Source of the DNA: Bacteroides eggerthii
GTDB lineage: Bacteria > Bacteroidota > Bacteroidia > Bacteroidales > Bacteroidaceae
Length of the DNA stretch: 64,000 nucleotides
Assembly (NCBI RefSeq): GCF_025146565.1
Contig: NZ_CP102258.1
Location: 372,001-436,000 of the forward strand
Reading direction: 5' to 3'
Every line of letters begins with the position of its first letter. Within the stretch, counting starts at the first letter, position 1. Under the pieces are notes generated by a model. The model was not told the DNA's origin, searched no databases, and saw only the letters and a program-made list of their open reading frames with translations. Below, in pieces: positions 26,301 to 33,614 of the stretch. Both the position numbers and the translations under genes were made by a program.

Positions 26301-26563
26301 CATGGCTTAGATCGCATGGTAATTTGAAAAGTCAAGCTGGAGACGTTATTGATAAAATAGTGAAACCTGTAATTTCCGATGGGGCATGCCGTTCATTGAT
26401 TCTGCAAAACAAAGATTTTTATATGGATTTAATAAATACAGCAGGGGATGATGCTTATGAATTGAAAAAGAGTCTCCGAAACCTCATACAAAAAGATTCA
26501 GATCCGCAATTGGTTAAATTTGTCAATTCGATAGATTCAGTACCTGAGGTTGAAACCGCGTAA
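23309..26563 (+). CDS. KAP-family P-loop NTPase, membrane-anchored
   Basis: 1084 residues. Walker A GIWGSGKS is at 61-68 and Walker B LVLVFDNMDRL at 268-278. Two membrane helices (about 159-180 and 187-210) are inserted between them, the defining topology of KAP NTPases, so the NTPase sits on the inner face of the membrane. The remaining 700 residues are a long helical region without a recognisable enzyme domain. Known relatives include PifA of plasmid F, which excludes phage T7, and animal Kidins220. The gene is much more AT-rich than the surrounding transfer genes. Together with the ATPase upstream it forms a cargo pair between rteC and mobC. An antiphage role is a hypothesis only. Confidence 0.85.
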   Translation: METKLQSKQQYPRFIQNKPCGIDKFDGGSQERLAKTIARHFCQNDSLDEECTLPRIIGIEGIWGSGKSNVVKMLERELSDDYYFFEYDAWGHQEDLQRRSILELLTSKLIDDGILSGNATIKVKGGGTKTVSWSEKLKYLLARKTETVTEKYPLISNGMVAAFLVAVLTPIFTFIAYAVKPTPTTWWFSLLSIIIAALPVLIALCVWKWAYSKDHKYGWSYMLAIYQDKVEKDVCYETLSEDEPTVYEFKTWMQDISDFIKEKGQRKLVLVFDNMDRLPAEKVKELWSSIHTFFADSGFENVWAVIPFDETHLACAFGDETDEQTKQLTKYFINKTFPIVYRVAPPVITDYRSIFNKLFVEAFGETENEAKETINRIFRLVNPNANVREIISYINEMVALKQEWCNEILMINIALFCLKKTDILANPVEQILSGDYLNGIQTIINNDLQTQREIAALVYGVDVEDARQIPLKKYIEGCINGEEDHDINQYAETNKQFDTVLEEVIQCMDNALIDKIIHCLHKLTRKSDVILRVWQRIAQLKLKESIEKQVFPVEYQELLLHLDTESQNHVIAQLYKKIVRFNDFNGGDYFKTLDAIDRFIAQNKLACDFTSLIEAKTVKPNTFIDYIQAANATDAAYRDNATTKAYKYYQVATNSEALDNYLANLLPDNFDHADIVKTLKDNSTYTFPTLLQAITNCIDEQNVNKDNIGAIFTTYRLLASDEERPLPVTLDSTYINQLHSELETDGRNIKESGYYDLVAMQLAHGHSVSLIEGGDIKYVAELMDYYVDHGDLLVNSVGWNIPLLNETLQYMVNHKLGYKLLLSDILPQFEDIKNRIGVTDEVFIEHLAEWNTDLDKYITKNNIKDVIPDASFYDLTTKISNVLTDHINKIAFEALSEISVDTLYAQRTAHTSYYWFVAIKHLLAKIKSLPDNLTEFGKKILMDIASGTQSLNPFPNCFKNIVERLDKRKIKSTVTDIRNDFCIGKKTINAIKFQFFETWLRSHGNLKSQAGDVIDKIVKPVISDGACRSLILQNKDFYMDLINTAGDDAYELKKSLRNLIQKDSDPQLVKFVNSIDSVPEVETA

Positions 26564-26569
26564 GTATTT

Positions 26570-26700
26570 GTCTAACAAGTCCGAATTTTACGATTTTACC
26601 CGTCAGAACTGAAGTGCCCCCCAAAAAAATTGTATCCAACTTTTGGGGGTCACTTCAAACTTCGATAGGGATAATTTTCAATTTTGGGGACTTGTTAGAC
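26570..26700. repeat. Nested inverted repeats between the KAP gene and mobC
   Basis: The outer arms GTCTAACAAGTCC (26570-26582) and GGACTTGTTAGAC (26688-26700) are a perfect 13-bp inverted repeat. Inside them, GAAGTGCCCCCCAAAA and TTTTGGGGGTCACTTC (about 26611-26656) form a second, 16-bp stem with one mismatch. The left arm begins 6 bases after the KAP stop and the right arm overlaps the last codons of mobC. It may act as a bidirectional terminator, or be a small transposon relic marking the cargo border; the inner ends look like the CCCCCAAAA type of IS terminus. Confidence 0.65.
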
Positions 26701-28713
26701 AGTCTCATTATCTGGTAGCAGTTTACACAGCACCGGATCGTTTTTGATACGCTCCAGTTCCTCCTGCACAATCTGCTTCACCTCTTCCTTGATGCGCCGG
26801 TAGTTCGCCTGCACCGTTTCCTTCATGCGGTCGTTGCCGTCCTCGTCCGTGAAGTTTGTAATGACGGGAATTTTCTTGTAGGCACTTTCTTCCCGTTTCA
26901 CCTTTTCGGCATCCACCACAATCTCGCAATGAAAAATCTTCTGCTCGATACGCTCGTTGAAGTTGTCGGATACAGAACCGACAAACATTCCCTGCGTAAG
27001 CCCGGAAATCTTACTCGGTGGAATGAGCGCGTCCATCTGCGTGTTGATGGAGGTGGAAACATCCTGCCGGTTGATGGAGATGGACTGCCGTTTCTGCAAC
27101 ACCTTACCGAACCGCTCGGAGAGCGTCTTGGCTGTTTCCCCCACCACCTGACCGGAGAAAATATTGCCGACAGTGTTCATCACCACTTTCGCCTCTTTGT
27201 CCCCGTAGTCACGCACTAACTGGCTGAAATCCTGAAAGCCCAGACACACGGCAACCTTGTTGCTTCGGGCGGTAGCTATAAGATTGTCCAACCCTTTGAA
27301 GTATATTGTGGGCAACTCGTCGATGATGACCGATGACTTCAGCATCCCCTTCTTGTTGATGAGCTTCACGATACGGGAATTATACAGACCGAGTGCCGCA
27401 CCGTAGATATTCTGACGGTCGGGATTGTTACCCACGCAGAGGATTTTCGGCTCTTCGGGATTGTTGATGTCCAGCGTAAACTCGCTGTCTGACATCACCC
27501 AGTAGAGCTGCGGTGAAATCATCCTCGAAAGCGGGATTTTTGCCGACGCTATCTGACCCATGAGCTGCTCCGCAGCCCCTCCAAGCCACGCATCCATGAA
27601 CGGCGAAAGGTAGTTCTCCAGCTCCGGATAAGAGGTCAGTATCGGAAATATATCCTCGTAACGGCGGTTCAGAAACTCGATAGCATGGGGAAACGTGCAA
27701 AACTTCCCGTTCTGATAGATTTTGAGATACCAGATAATACTGGCAAACAGAATGATAGGTGACTCCACGAAGAAGTCGCCCTGCTTTTGCACCCACGTTT
27801 TATTGAGGTTGAGCATTATTGTGTAGGCACTCTCATAGGCATCCGTAATATCTTCCATAAAATCCGGGTGAATGGGATTGCACCGATGAGAGCGTCGCGG
27901 GTCGTCGAAGTTGATCACATAGAACTTCGGCTTTACCTTGTAGCCGTCCGGGTGGTTCAGCAAATGGTTGTAGGCAATAGTAGATAGGTCGGGATACTTG
28001 AAATCGTAGATGTATTGACTAAAGCCCTTTTCAATCTGTTGCTTGATAAAATTGTTTACCACGGCATAGGACTTGCCGCTGCCCGGCGTACCCAACACGA
28101 TGGACGCACGGAAGGGATTAACTACATTGATCCAACCGTTGTTCCAGCGTTTCCTGTAATAGAAACGTGTCGGCAGATTGACCGAATACTCGCTTTCGAT
28201 AAGCCTCGTTTCCTGCATGAAACTCTCGTTCTCGTTGTTGAAAACATCCTCCATCAAATTGTGTTTCAACAGGCGGCTCATCCACAGACCACCCATCAAC
28301 AGGCAGACATAGCCCGTTCCAATGGTAAGGACATACAGTCCCGTCACCGCTTCAAGCGGCAGCGGCAGGGGCAGCAACCACCAGTTCAGGAAAAACAGCA
28401 CGAACCCGACGGCAAATGCTGTCCAGATTCTCCCCCAAGTGATTTTCTCACCCTTGACACCCTTCGTACCCAGACAGGACAAGGCAAGCAAAAGGACGGA
28501 AAACAGCTTCGTGTAGAGAATGGAATGGAACAGCCCCGCCGTGCGGTCGAAGTTCAGAAGGATTTTGTCCACCACGCCGATGTTCACGCCCCACAGCCGG
28601 ATGGCTTCGTAGCAGAACCAGTACACGTTCATGACCACTAAAATGATACTCACGGCACGCAGAAAATCCATGATTTTCGCCAATGCCCTCAAATCGTCTT
28701 CTTGTTGTGACAT
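26695..28713 (-). CDS. mobC: MobC conjugative coupling protein (VirD4/TraG type)
   Basis: 672 residues. Several N-terminal membrane helices (about 15-160) include the YWFCY motif (VYWFCYEAIRLW) typical of Bacteroidetes coupling proteins. Walker A is LGTPGSGKS near residue 210 and Walker B SSVIIDELPT near residue 435. The protein is the hexameric ATPase that brings the relaxase-DNA complex to the type IV secretion channel at the inner membrane. It is the last gene of the mobA-mobB-mobC operon; the gap to mobB is 30 bases and contains an ATCAGAGTATCAAC segment resembling the leader motif found before exc. The stop lies within the right arm of the inverted repeat. Confidence 0.93.
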   Translation of the reverse strand: MSQQEDDLRALAKIMDFLRAVSIILVVMNVYWFCYEAIRLWGVNIGVVDKILLNFDRTAGLFHSILYTKLFSVLLLALSCLGTKGVKGEKITWGRIWTAFAVGFVLFFLNWWLLPLPLPLEAVTGLYVLTIGTGYVCLLMGGLWMSRLLKHNLMEDVFNNENESFMQETRLIESEYSVNLPTRFYYRKRWNNGWINVVNPFRASIVLGTPGSGKSYAVVNNFIKQQIEKGFSQYIYDFKYPDLSTIAYNHLLNHPDGYKVKPKFYVINFDDPRRSHRCNPIHPDFMEDITDAYESAYTIMLNLNKTWVQKQGDFFVESPIILFASIIWYLKIYQNGKFCTFPHAIEFLNRRYEDIFPILTSYPELENYLSPFMDAWLGGAAEQLMGQIASAKIPLSRMISPQLYWVMSDSEFTLDINNPEEPKILCVGNNPDRQNIYGAALGLYNSRIVKLINKKGMLKSSVIIDELPTIYFKGLDNLIATARSNKVAVCLGFQDFSQLVRDYGDKEAKVVMNTVGNIFSGQVVGETAKTLSERFGKVLQKRQSISINRQDVSTSINTQMDALIPPSKISGLTQGMFVGSVSDNFNERIEQKIFHCEIVVDAEKVKREESAYKKIPVITNFTDEDGNDRMKETVQANYRRIKEEVKQIVQEELERIKNDPVLCKLLPDNETV

Positions 28714-28743
28714 ACATTGATTTTTTAATTGTTGATACTCTGA

Positions 28744-29991
28744 TTACATACCCAAGCCCTTGCGTTTTTTCTTCTTTTTGCGCTTCATCGCCCGGATGAA
28801 AGCCTCTTCCTCGGCATCTACCGCCGGACCTTCGGGAGTGAGCAAGCCCATACCGCCCGATATATCTTCACTGTCGTAGGCGGTCTGCCCGTGTGCCTTG
28901 TCCGCAGCATCCACAGGGATGGATAGCGGTATCGGCGGTTGTCCGGCGTATGGCAGGGTGAAGTGTTCCTGCAAGGCATTCGCCGAAAGCTCCTTACCCA
29001 TGCGCGAACCGTTCAGCACGCATCCCGTGCGGTGGTCGATGAAGGTAGCCCCATAGATGCGCCCTTCCTCTGTGTAGCGCAGTACGGTGTCGATGCCCTT
29101 CTCTTTGAGTTGGGATACAAATTTGTCCTTGTCATAAGTGCCTTGCAGCACGGAAAGGACGGTGCGTTTCGTCATGTCTGCCAGTTTCCTATCCTTGATT
29201 TCCGATTTGGAACGGACAAACTTCTTCTGTACGGCTTCATAGCCTGCGGACTTCCCGAAAAGCGAGGATTTGAACGGGTTGCCCACCTTGTTACCCTTGT
29301 CGTCCGTGACGGAATAGACCAGCCCGTGATACTCCCGTCCGCGCACGTTGCCCCTCGCTTCCTCCACCGTCATATTATATAAGGAAAGGAGCGCACGGTA
29401 TTCGCCCATCGTCTGGAAACGGTACTGCCCATTCAGAGCCTTCACGGTGTTGCCTACCTGCTTCTTCACATCACCTGCCGATGCGGCCACCTTGCGCAAC
29501 GGATTATCCAATCTCTGATTTTTACGTTCTGCCGGATGCAATCCGTACTTCTGTTCCAGTTCCCTGCGGATACGGTCGCTGCGGCGGTAGAGAAAATCCC
29601 GGTTGAGCCTTTTCCCGTTCTCGTCCACGTTGACCGTCACGATGTGCAGGTGGTGGCGGTCGATGTCCTCGTGCTTGAATACAAGATAAGGCTGGTTTCC
29701 GAAACCGAGTTTTTCCAGATACTCGCGGGCGATATTCTGCAACTCAATATCGGTCAGCACATCCTCCGGGTGCGGGTTGAGAGAGATATGCACCACCGGC
29801 TTCTCGATCTTCATCTGCGGTGGCAGGAAGGTGAGAAAACCCTCCATCGCCTTGCCTATGTCCACCGTTCCCGAACCGTCATTGTAGATGCGGTTGGTGG
29901 TGAGAAGCCGCCCCTGCGCCTCGTTAATCTTCTCCCCGTTGTAGGCAATCGCGCCGTACAACGAACTTCCTACACTGATTTTTGCGACCAT
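28744..29991 (-). CDS. mobB: MobB relaxase
   Basis: 415 residues. The N-terminal relaxase domain contains the metal-binding histidine cluster DIDRHHLHIVTV near residue 100, with candidate nucleophile tyrosines in SSLYGAIAYNGEKI (residues about 10-22). The C-terminal half is helical and ends in a lysine-rich tail (KRKKKKKRKGLGM). It nicks at oriT and is carried covalently into the recipient. The gene overlaps the mobA end by 22 bases and is followed by mobC. Family assignment (PF03432-type relaxase of Bacteroides) is confident; the nucleophile residue is not. Confidence 0.93.
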   Translation of the reverse strand: MVAKISVGSSLYGAIAYNGEKINEAQGRLLTTNRIYNDGSGTVDIGKAMEGFLTFLPPQMKIEKPVVHISLNPHPEDVLTDIELQNIAREYLEKLGFGNQPYLVFKHEDIDRHHLHIVTVNVDENGKRLNRDFLYRRSDRIRRELEQKYGLHPAERKNQRLDNPLRKVAASAGDVKKQVGNTVKALNGQYRFQTMGEYRALLSLYNMTVEEARGNVRGREYHGLVYSVTDDKGNKVGNPFKSSLFGKSAGYEAVQKKFVRSKSEIKDRKLADMTKRTVLSVLQGTYDKDKFVSQLKEKGIDTVLRYTEEGRIYGATFIDHRTGCVLNGSRMGKELSANALQEHFTLPYAGQPPIPLSIPVDAADKAHGQTAYDSEDISGGMGLLTPEGPAVDAEEEAFIRAMKRKKKKKRKGLGM

Positions 29992-30398
29992 TTTGCCTCC
30001 ATTTCCCTTGAAAGTTCCACAATCCGGCGGCTCAGTTTCACGAGTTCGACGGTGTGTTGCTCTAATTTGTAGAGCAACGCCATCGCCTTTTTCTCTGAAA
30101 AATGCAGCCTCAGTTCCTTCACGACTTGGTTGTAATTCGTACCCACGGCACGGAATTGTGCATGAAAATCCGACAGTTTGGTGTAATAGTCCACCAACGT
30201 CTTGTCCACCTTCAGCACCTTGAACGGTTGCCCGAAGAAGTGCGCTTTGAGGAAAACAGACCGTGCATAGACACCCGATTTTCCGAACATGGCGAGGAAA
30301 CGGTTGTGTTCCTCCTCGTTGAAACGGACGGTGTACCGGTACACCGCCGGATCAAGTTTGGGATTTCTCCCTGATTTGCTTTTCCTTTTCTCTTTCAT
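29970..30398 (-). CDS. mobA: MobA oriT accessory protein
   Basis: 142 residues, very basic N-terminus (MKEKRKSKSGRNPKLD) followed by a ribbon-helix-helix-like segment (YRYTVRFNEEEHNRFLAMFG) and helices ending near EMEAKWSQKSV. Proteins of this kind bind oriT and recruit the relaxase. It is the first gene of the mob operon. Its leader carries CCGCTAAATCCAAAGTA 2 bases before the ATG, the same motif (24 identical bases) as the DUF1896 gene, and complementary to RteR. The oriT candidate lies directly upstream. Confidence 0.88.
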   Translation of the reverse strand: MKEKRKSKSGRNPKLDPAVYRYTVRFNEEEHNRFLAMFGKSGVYARSVFLKAHFFGQPFKVLKVDKTLVDYYTKLSDFHAQFRAVGTNYNQVVKELRLHFSEKKAMALLYKLEQHTVELVKLSRRIVELSREMEAKWSQKSV

Positions 30399-30400
30399 AT

Positions 30401-30417
30401 TACTTTGGATTTAGCGG
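30401..30417 (-). promoter_or_regulatory. RteR-complementary leader motif of mobA
   Basis: On the minus strand CCGCTAAATCCAAAGTA ends 2 bases before the mobA ATG. It pairs along all 17 bases with RteR 7737-7753, counting one G-U pair. Confidence 0.68.
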
Positions 30418-30700
30418 ATTGACGGCATAAGCCGCCGCTTCGGATTACAGCACCGCAGTTCTGAAAGGCTTCCCGACTTCGGAGGGAAAGCCCGCCCCCT
30501 GCAAGGGCAAGTGCTTTTCGTGGCTGCTCAAAATATTTTGAGCGGCTGAAAAGACATCTTGCTATGTTCAGGTGAACATAAAAATCCGTCAGGGGACGGA
30601 TTGGGAAAATACCTTTCAGGACTCCGGGCCGCGCGTCATCGGCGAACCCTGCTGTCCGGGTGCAAAGTTACGCCCTTAAAGCGGTATCGGACAGATGCTT
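30418..30700. other. Candidate oriT and divergent mob control region
   Basis: No reading frame is supported. The stretch holds a perfect 18-bp palindrome GCTCAAAATATTTTGAGC (30526-30543), ATGTTCA-GG-TGAACAT (30564-30579), and AATCCGTC-N4-GACGGATT (30583-30602). A minus-strand -7 box TAACTTTG lies at 30670-30663 and would start the mob transcript. In CTnDOT and relatives oriT lies just upstream of mobA. The nic site cannot be assigned from sequence. Confidence 0.6.
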
Positions 30701-31107
30701 GACCCGGTCAATGACTGCCAACCGGCGCAACGTGCCGCCACTTGCCGGAGAAGTGATACAGGTTCCAAAATATACTTGTTTATTTGCAGCATGATTCAAG
30801 AAACGAACGATTTGAAGATATGATAAACGGAACATTCAAATACCCGGAAATCCGCTTCTTCGGATACTTGCCGAAACGGATACCCGAACCGTCGGAAACC
30901 CGGTTCTCCGACAATTCGGTGACGTATGGATTCAATGACTTCATGACGCAATGTCGTCAATCACCATTTGTCCGACGCACCGCTTCACCACAGAACCGGA
31001 TACGCGACGACCCGCCTGCGTGTGTAGTCACGGAAGCGGATGGTGCGACAGCCAAATCCGTATGGAAACAGAAAAACAAATCATCAACAATTAAAATAAA
31101 TGGAACT
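30701..31107 (+). promoter_or_regulatory. Leader and promoter region of the tra operon
   Basis: A frame is open from 30784 into traA, but its sequence before 31108 is not protein-like, so this 400-base stretch is read as untranslated. A -7-like TATACTTG lies at 30771-30778 without a clear -33 box, fitting an activator-dependent promoter. CTnDOT tra transcription is known to need excision proteins. The segment before traA (ATCATCAACAATTAAAATAA) resembles the end of the mobC leader. Confidence 0.4.
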
Positions 31108-31869
31108 ATGAGTAAGGAAATCTTCGTTGCATTCGCAACACAGAAAGGTGGCATCGGCAAATCCACTGTCACGGCACTTGCCGCCAGCTACCTGCACAAC
31201 GTGAAAGGCTACAATGTCGCCGTCGTGGACTGCGACGACCCGCAGCACAGCATCCACGGGCTGCGCGAACACGAAATGGGGCTTATCGACAGCAGCACCT
31301 ACTTCAAGGCTCTCGCTTGCGACCATTTCCGCCGGATCAAAAAGAACGCCTACACCATCGTCAAAAGCAATGCGGTGAACGCCCTCGACGATGCCGAGAG
31401 GATGATTGCCACTGAGGACGTGAAACCCGACGTGGTGTTCTTCGACATGCCCGGCACACTCCGAAGCAACGGCGTGATAAAGACGCTCTCGCAGATGGAC
31501 TACATTTTCACTCCGCTGAGTGCCGACCGCTTTGTCGTGGAGAGTACCCTGAAATTCGTCACGATGTTCCGCGACAGGCTGATGACTACCGGACAGGCGA
31601 AAACAAAGGGGCTGCATCTGTTCTGGACGATGGTGGACGGCAGGGAGAGGAACGACTTGTACGGCATCTACGAGGAAGTGATAGCCGAAATGGGCTTTCC
31701 GGTACTTTCCACCCGCTTGCCCGACAGCAAGAAGTTCCGCCGTGACCTTTCGGAAGAGCGCAAGAGCGTTTTCCGCTCCACCATCTTCCCGATGGACACG
31801 GCACTGCTGAAAGGGAGTGGCATCCGGGAGTTTTCCGAAGAGATAAGCGACATCATCAGACCGCAGTGA
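31108..31869 (+). CDS. traA: TraA, ParA-family ATPase
   Basis: 253 residues from MSKEIFVAFATQKGGIGKST. The deviant Walker A KGGIGKS near residue 14, the VVDCDDPQ motif and VFFDMPGT place it in the ParA/MinD superfamily. In CTnDOT the tra operon starts with this gene; it is presumed to help position or assemble the transfer apparatus, and its exact task is unknown. The ATG at 31108 was preferred to the upstream frame because the ParA fold starts there. The stop is 2 bases before the traB ATG. Confidence 0.88.
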   Translation: MSKEIFVAFATQKGGIGKSTVTALAASYLHNVKGYNVAVVDCDDPQHSIHGLREHEMGLIDSSTYFKALACDHFRRIKKNAYTIVKSNAVNALDDAERMIATEDVKPDVVFFDMPGTLRSNGVIKTLSQMDYIFTPLSADRFVVESTLKFVTMFRDRLMTTGQAKTKGLHLFWTMVDGRERNDLYGIYEEVIAEMGFPVLSTRLPDSKKFRRDLSEERKSVFRSTIFPMDTALLKGSGIREFSEEISDIIRPQ

Positions 31870-31871
31870 GC

Positions 31872-32312
31872 ATGGGCAGCAGGAAAGTGAACACGGAAGG
31901 CATCGACGAGGAACTGCTGTTAGCCTCCATCGGGCGGCGCACACAGGACGGGACACTGCGCCCCGCACAGGAAGTACCCGCAGCTGCACCGACCGAAGAG
32001 GACACCGCCGCACCGGAACCATCTCCTGTGCAACCCGTAACACGGGAAAAAGCGCAGAGGGAAAGTGGACGCCGGAAAAGGCAGGACGAGGACTACAACG
32101 AGCTATTCCTGCGCCGCAACGAGATAAAGACCCGCCAATGTGTCTATATCAGCCGTGACGTCCACGGCAAGATCCTCAGAATCGTGAACGACATCGCCGG
32201 AGGGGAAATCTCAGTAGGCGGATATGTGGATACCGTGCTGCGCCAGCATCTGGAACAGCACAAGGAGAGAATCAACGAACTGTACAAGAAACAACGTGAA
32301 GATCTGATTTGA
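31872..32312 (+). CDS. traB: TraB, DUF3408 protein
   Basis: 146 residues (a GTG at 31866 is an alternative start). The first 75 residues are low-complexity with alanine/proline; the C-terminal domain (RRNEIKTRQCVYISRDVHGK to HLEQHKERINELYKKQ) is DUF3408, a ribbon-helix-helix-like module. It is paired with TraC, which carries the same domain. The stop is 2 bases before the traC ATG. Confidence 0.82.
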   Translation: MGSRKVNTEGIDEELLLASIGRRTQDGTLRPAQEVPAAAPTEEDTAAPEPSPVQPVTREKAQRESGRRKRQDEDYNELFLRRNEIKTRQCVYISRDVHGKILRIVNDIAGGEISVGGYVDTVLRQHLEQHKERINELYKKQREDLI

Positions 32313-32314
32313 AA

Positions 32315-32668
32315 ATGGAAAAAGAAATGACACCGAATGAAAAAAGACCACAGCAAGACTGCGGAGGTATGTTTACCCAAGTGCAGGCGAGTGTGGAAAT
32401 ACTGTCGCCTGTCCCGGTAAGCGGCAAATGCAGTGAGAAGGACTATGAACGCCTGTTCATCCGCGACCCGGAAGTAAAGGCACGTGAGGGGAAGATGGCG
32501 TATGTGCGCCCGGAGTACCACGAGCGTATCATGCGTATCACCCGTGTAATCGGGCATGACCGGCTTACGCTGTCCGCTTACATCGACCATGTGCTGACGC
32601 ACCACTTCAACCAGTGCGAAGATGCGATAAAGAGCCTTTATGCCCGAAATTACAATTCAGTATTCTAA
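32315..32668 (+). CDS. traC: TraC, DUF3408 protein
   Basis: 117 residues from MEKEMTPNEKRPQQD. Residues about 45-110 (YERLFIRDPEVKAREGKMAY to TLSAYIDHVLTHHF) are a second DUF3408 domain, paralogous to that of TraB. The two look like a tandem duplication that could form a heterodimeric DNA- or partner-binding pair. Their function in transfer has not been described to my knowledge. Confidence 0.82.
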   Translation: MEKEMTPNEKRPQQDCGGMFTQVQASVEILSPVPVSGKCSEKDYERLFIRDPEVKAREGKMAYVRPEYHERIMRITRVIGHDRLTLSAYIDHVLTHHFNQCEDAIKSLYARNYNSVF

Positions 32669-32684
32669 CCAAAAACGGAAGGAT

Positions 32685-33413
32685 ATGAATTACACAATCA
32701 GCATGACAGACATTCTGCTGGCGGTATCGGTCGGCTGCAACCTCTGGTTCCTGTTCCTGCTCCTTTACGAGCGCATCATGGACACGCGGATTGTCCGCTT
32801 CTTCAAGGGCATTGTCGGATTATGGCGGTCACTGGACGGGAATGAGGCTAAACGCATAGCGGCACACGAGGAAGTCCCTGCGGAAAAGGCGGACATCATC
32901 GGCAAGAGCCGTTTCAGGATGGCATCCACCCGGACAACCGCTGCCATACCGACGCAAGAAGCCGCCACTATTGAAAAAGGCATTGAGCTGTCGGAGGAAG
33001 AGGCTACTTTTGACGACGGAAAAACGGGAAACGCATCCCGCCCGGCACAAGTCCCGGAGGAAAAACTCGATGAGACCTTCACGAGCATACCGCCGGAGGA
33101 ACTGGGATACGGGGACGACGAACCGGAAGAGGACGCCTCGGACACGCCACGGGCTTCGGGCAGCAGCTTTGACGAGATTGACGACGCCTGCAAGACCGCC
33201 AAAAACCCGGACGCGACACAGGCGGAACGTGAAAAGGCGGCTAAGGTGTTCACCGACATGGAGGGCACGGAGTTGTACGAGAAAATGATGGAAGGCTCTT
33301 CGGAGATAGGCATCCGCATCAAGGGGCTTATCGAGATTCGGCTGAAGAAATCTGAAAAGGAGTTCGTCGTGCCGGACAACATCGAGGAGTTCGACATTCG
33401 CAACTATGTATGA
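32685..33413 (+). CDS. traD: TraD, single-pass membrane protein
   Basis: 242 residues from MNYTISMTDILLAVSVG. One membrane helix near the N-terminus (ILLAVSVGCNLWFLFLLLYE) is followed by an acidic, low-complexity cytoplasmic region and a C-terminal conserved stretch (FDEIDDACKTAKNPDATQAE to EFDIRNYV). It matches the conjugative transposon TraD family of Bacteroidetes, which is unrelated to F-plasmid TraD. A 200-base gap follows before traE. Confidence 0.8.
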   Translation: MNYTISMTDILLAVSVGCNLWFLFLLLYERIMDTRIVRFFKGIVGLWRSLDGNEAKRIAAHEEVPAEKADIIGKSRFRMASTRTTAAIPTQEAATIEKGIELSEEEATFDDGKTGNASRPAQVPEEKLDETFTSIPPEELGYGDDEPEEDASDTPRASGSSFDEIDDACKTAKNPDATQAEREKAAKVFTDMEGTELYEKMMEGSSEIGIRIKGLIEIRLKKSEKEFVVPDNIEEFDIRNYV

Positions 33414-33441
33414 CAACAATAAAAGAAATGAACATGAAAGA

Positions 33442-33534
33442 ATGACATCAACCCACGCGGCGAGGAAACGCAAGGCGCATCCCCATCCGCAACGGACACG
33501 CCCACGTCCGTGGAAACAAACGGGCATCCACTAA
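33442..33534 (+). CDS. Possible 30-residue basic peptide in the traD-traE gap
   Basis: MTSTHAARKRKAHPHPQRTR continues for ten further residues rich in arginine and proline, ending GIH. No family is recognised. The frame ends inside the copy of the leader motif at 33528-33544. It may be chance; high GC in the frame makes open frames likely. Confidence 0.25.
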   Translation: MTSTHAARKRKAHPHPQRTRPRPWKQTGIH

Positions 33535-33544
33535 AACCAAAGTA
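33528..33544 (+). promoter_or_regulatory. Leader motif copy upstream of traE
   Basis: CCACTAAAACCAAAGTA matches the reverse complement of RteR 7737-7753 at 16 of 17 positions. It lies 70 bases upstream of traE and is followed by AAAGTATCAACC (33552-33563), a second echo of the motif. Confidence 0.6.
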
Positions 33545-33614
33545 AAGAAACAAAGTATCAACCGCCCGACAAAGGACCATCCACCCTTTTGACGGCAAAA
33601 AACAAGAACAGTTT

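Noticed and set aside
28015..28641. Plus-strand open frame inside mobC
   Set aside because: mobC has Walker motifs and the YWFCY segment in the other strand; this frame has none.
30661..30670. Internal GTAACTTTGC identical to the att core
   Set aside because: It is better explained as a -7 promoter box for mobA; the same overlap of consensus sequences explains other TAnnTTTGC matches (7681, 20337, 22136).
30784..31107. N-terminal extension of TraA
   Set aside because: The ParA fold begins at 31108 and the upstream residues are not protein-like.
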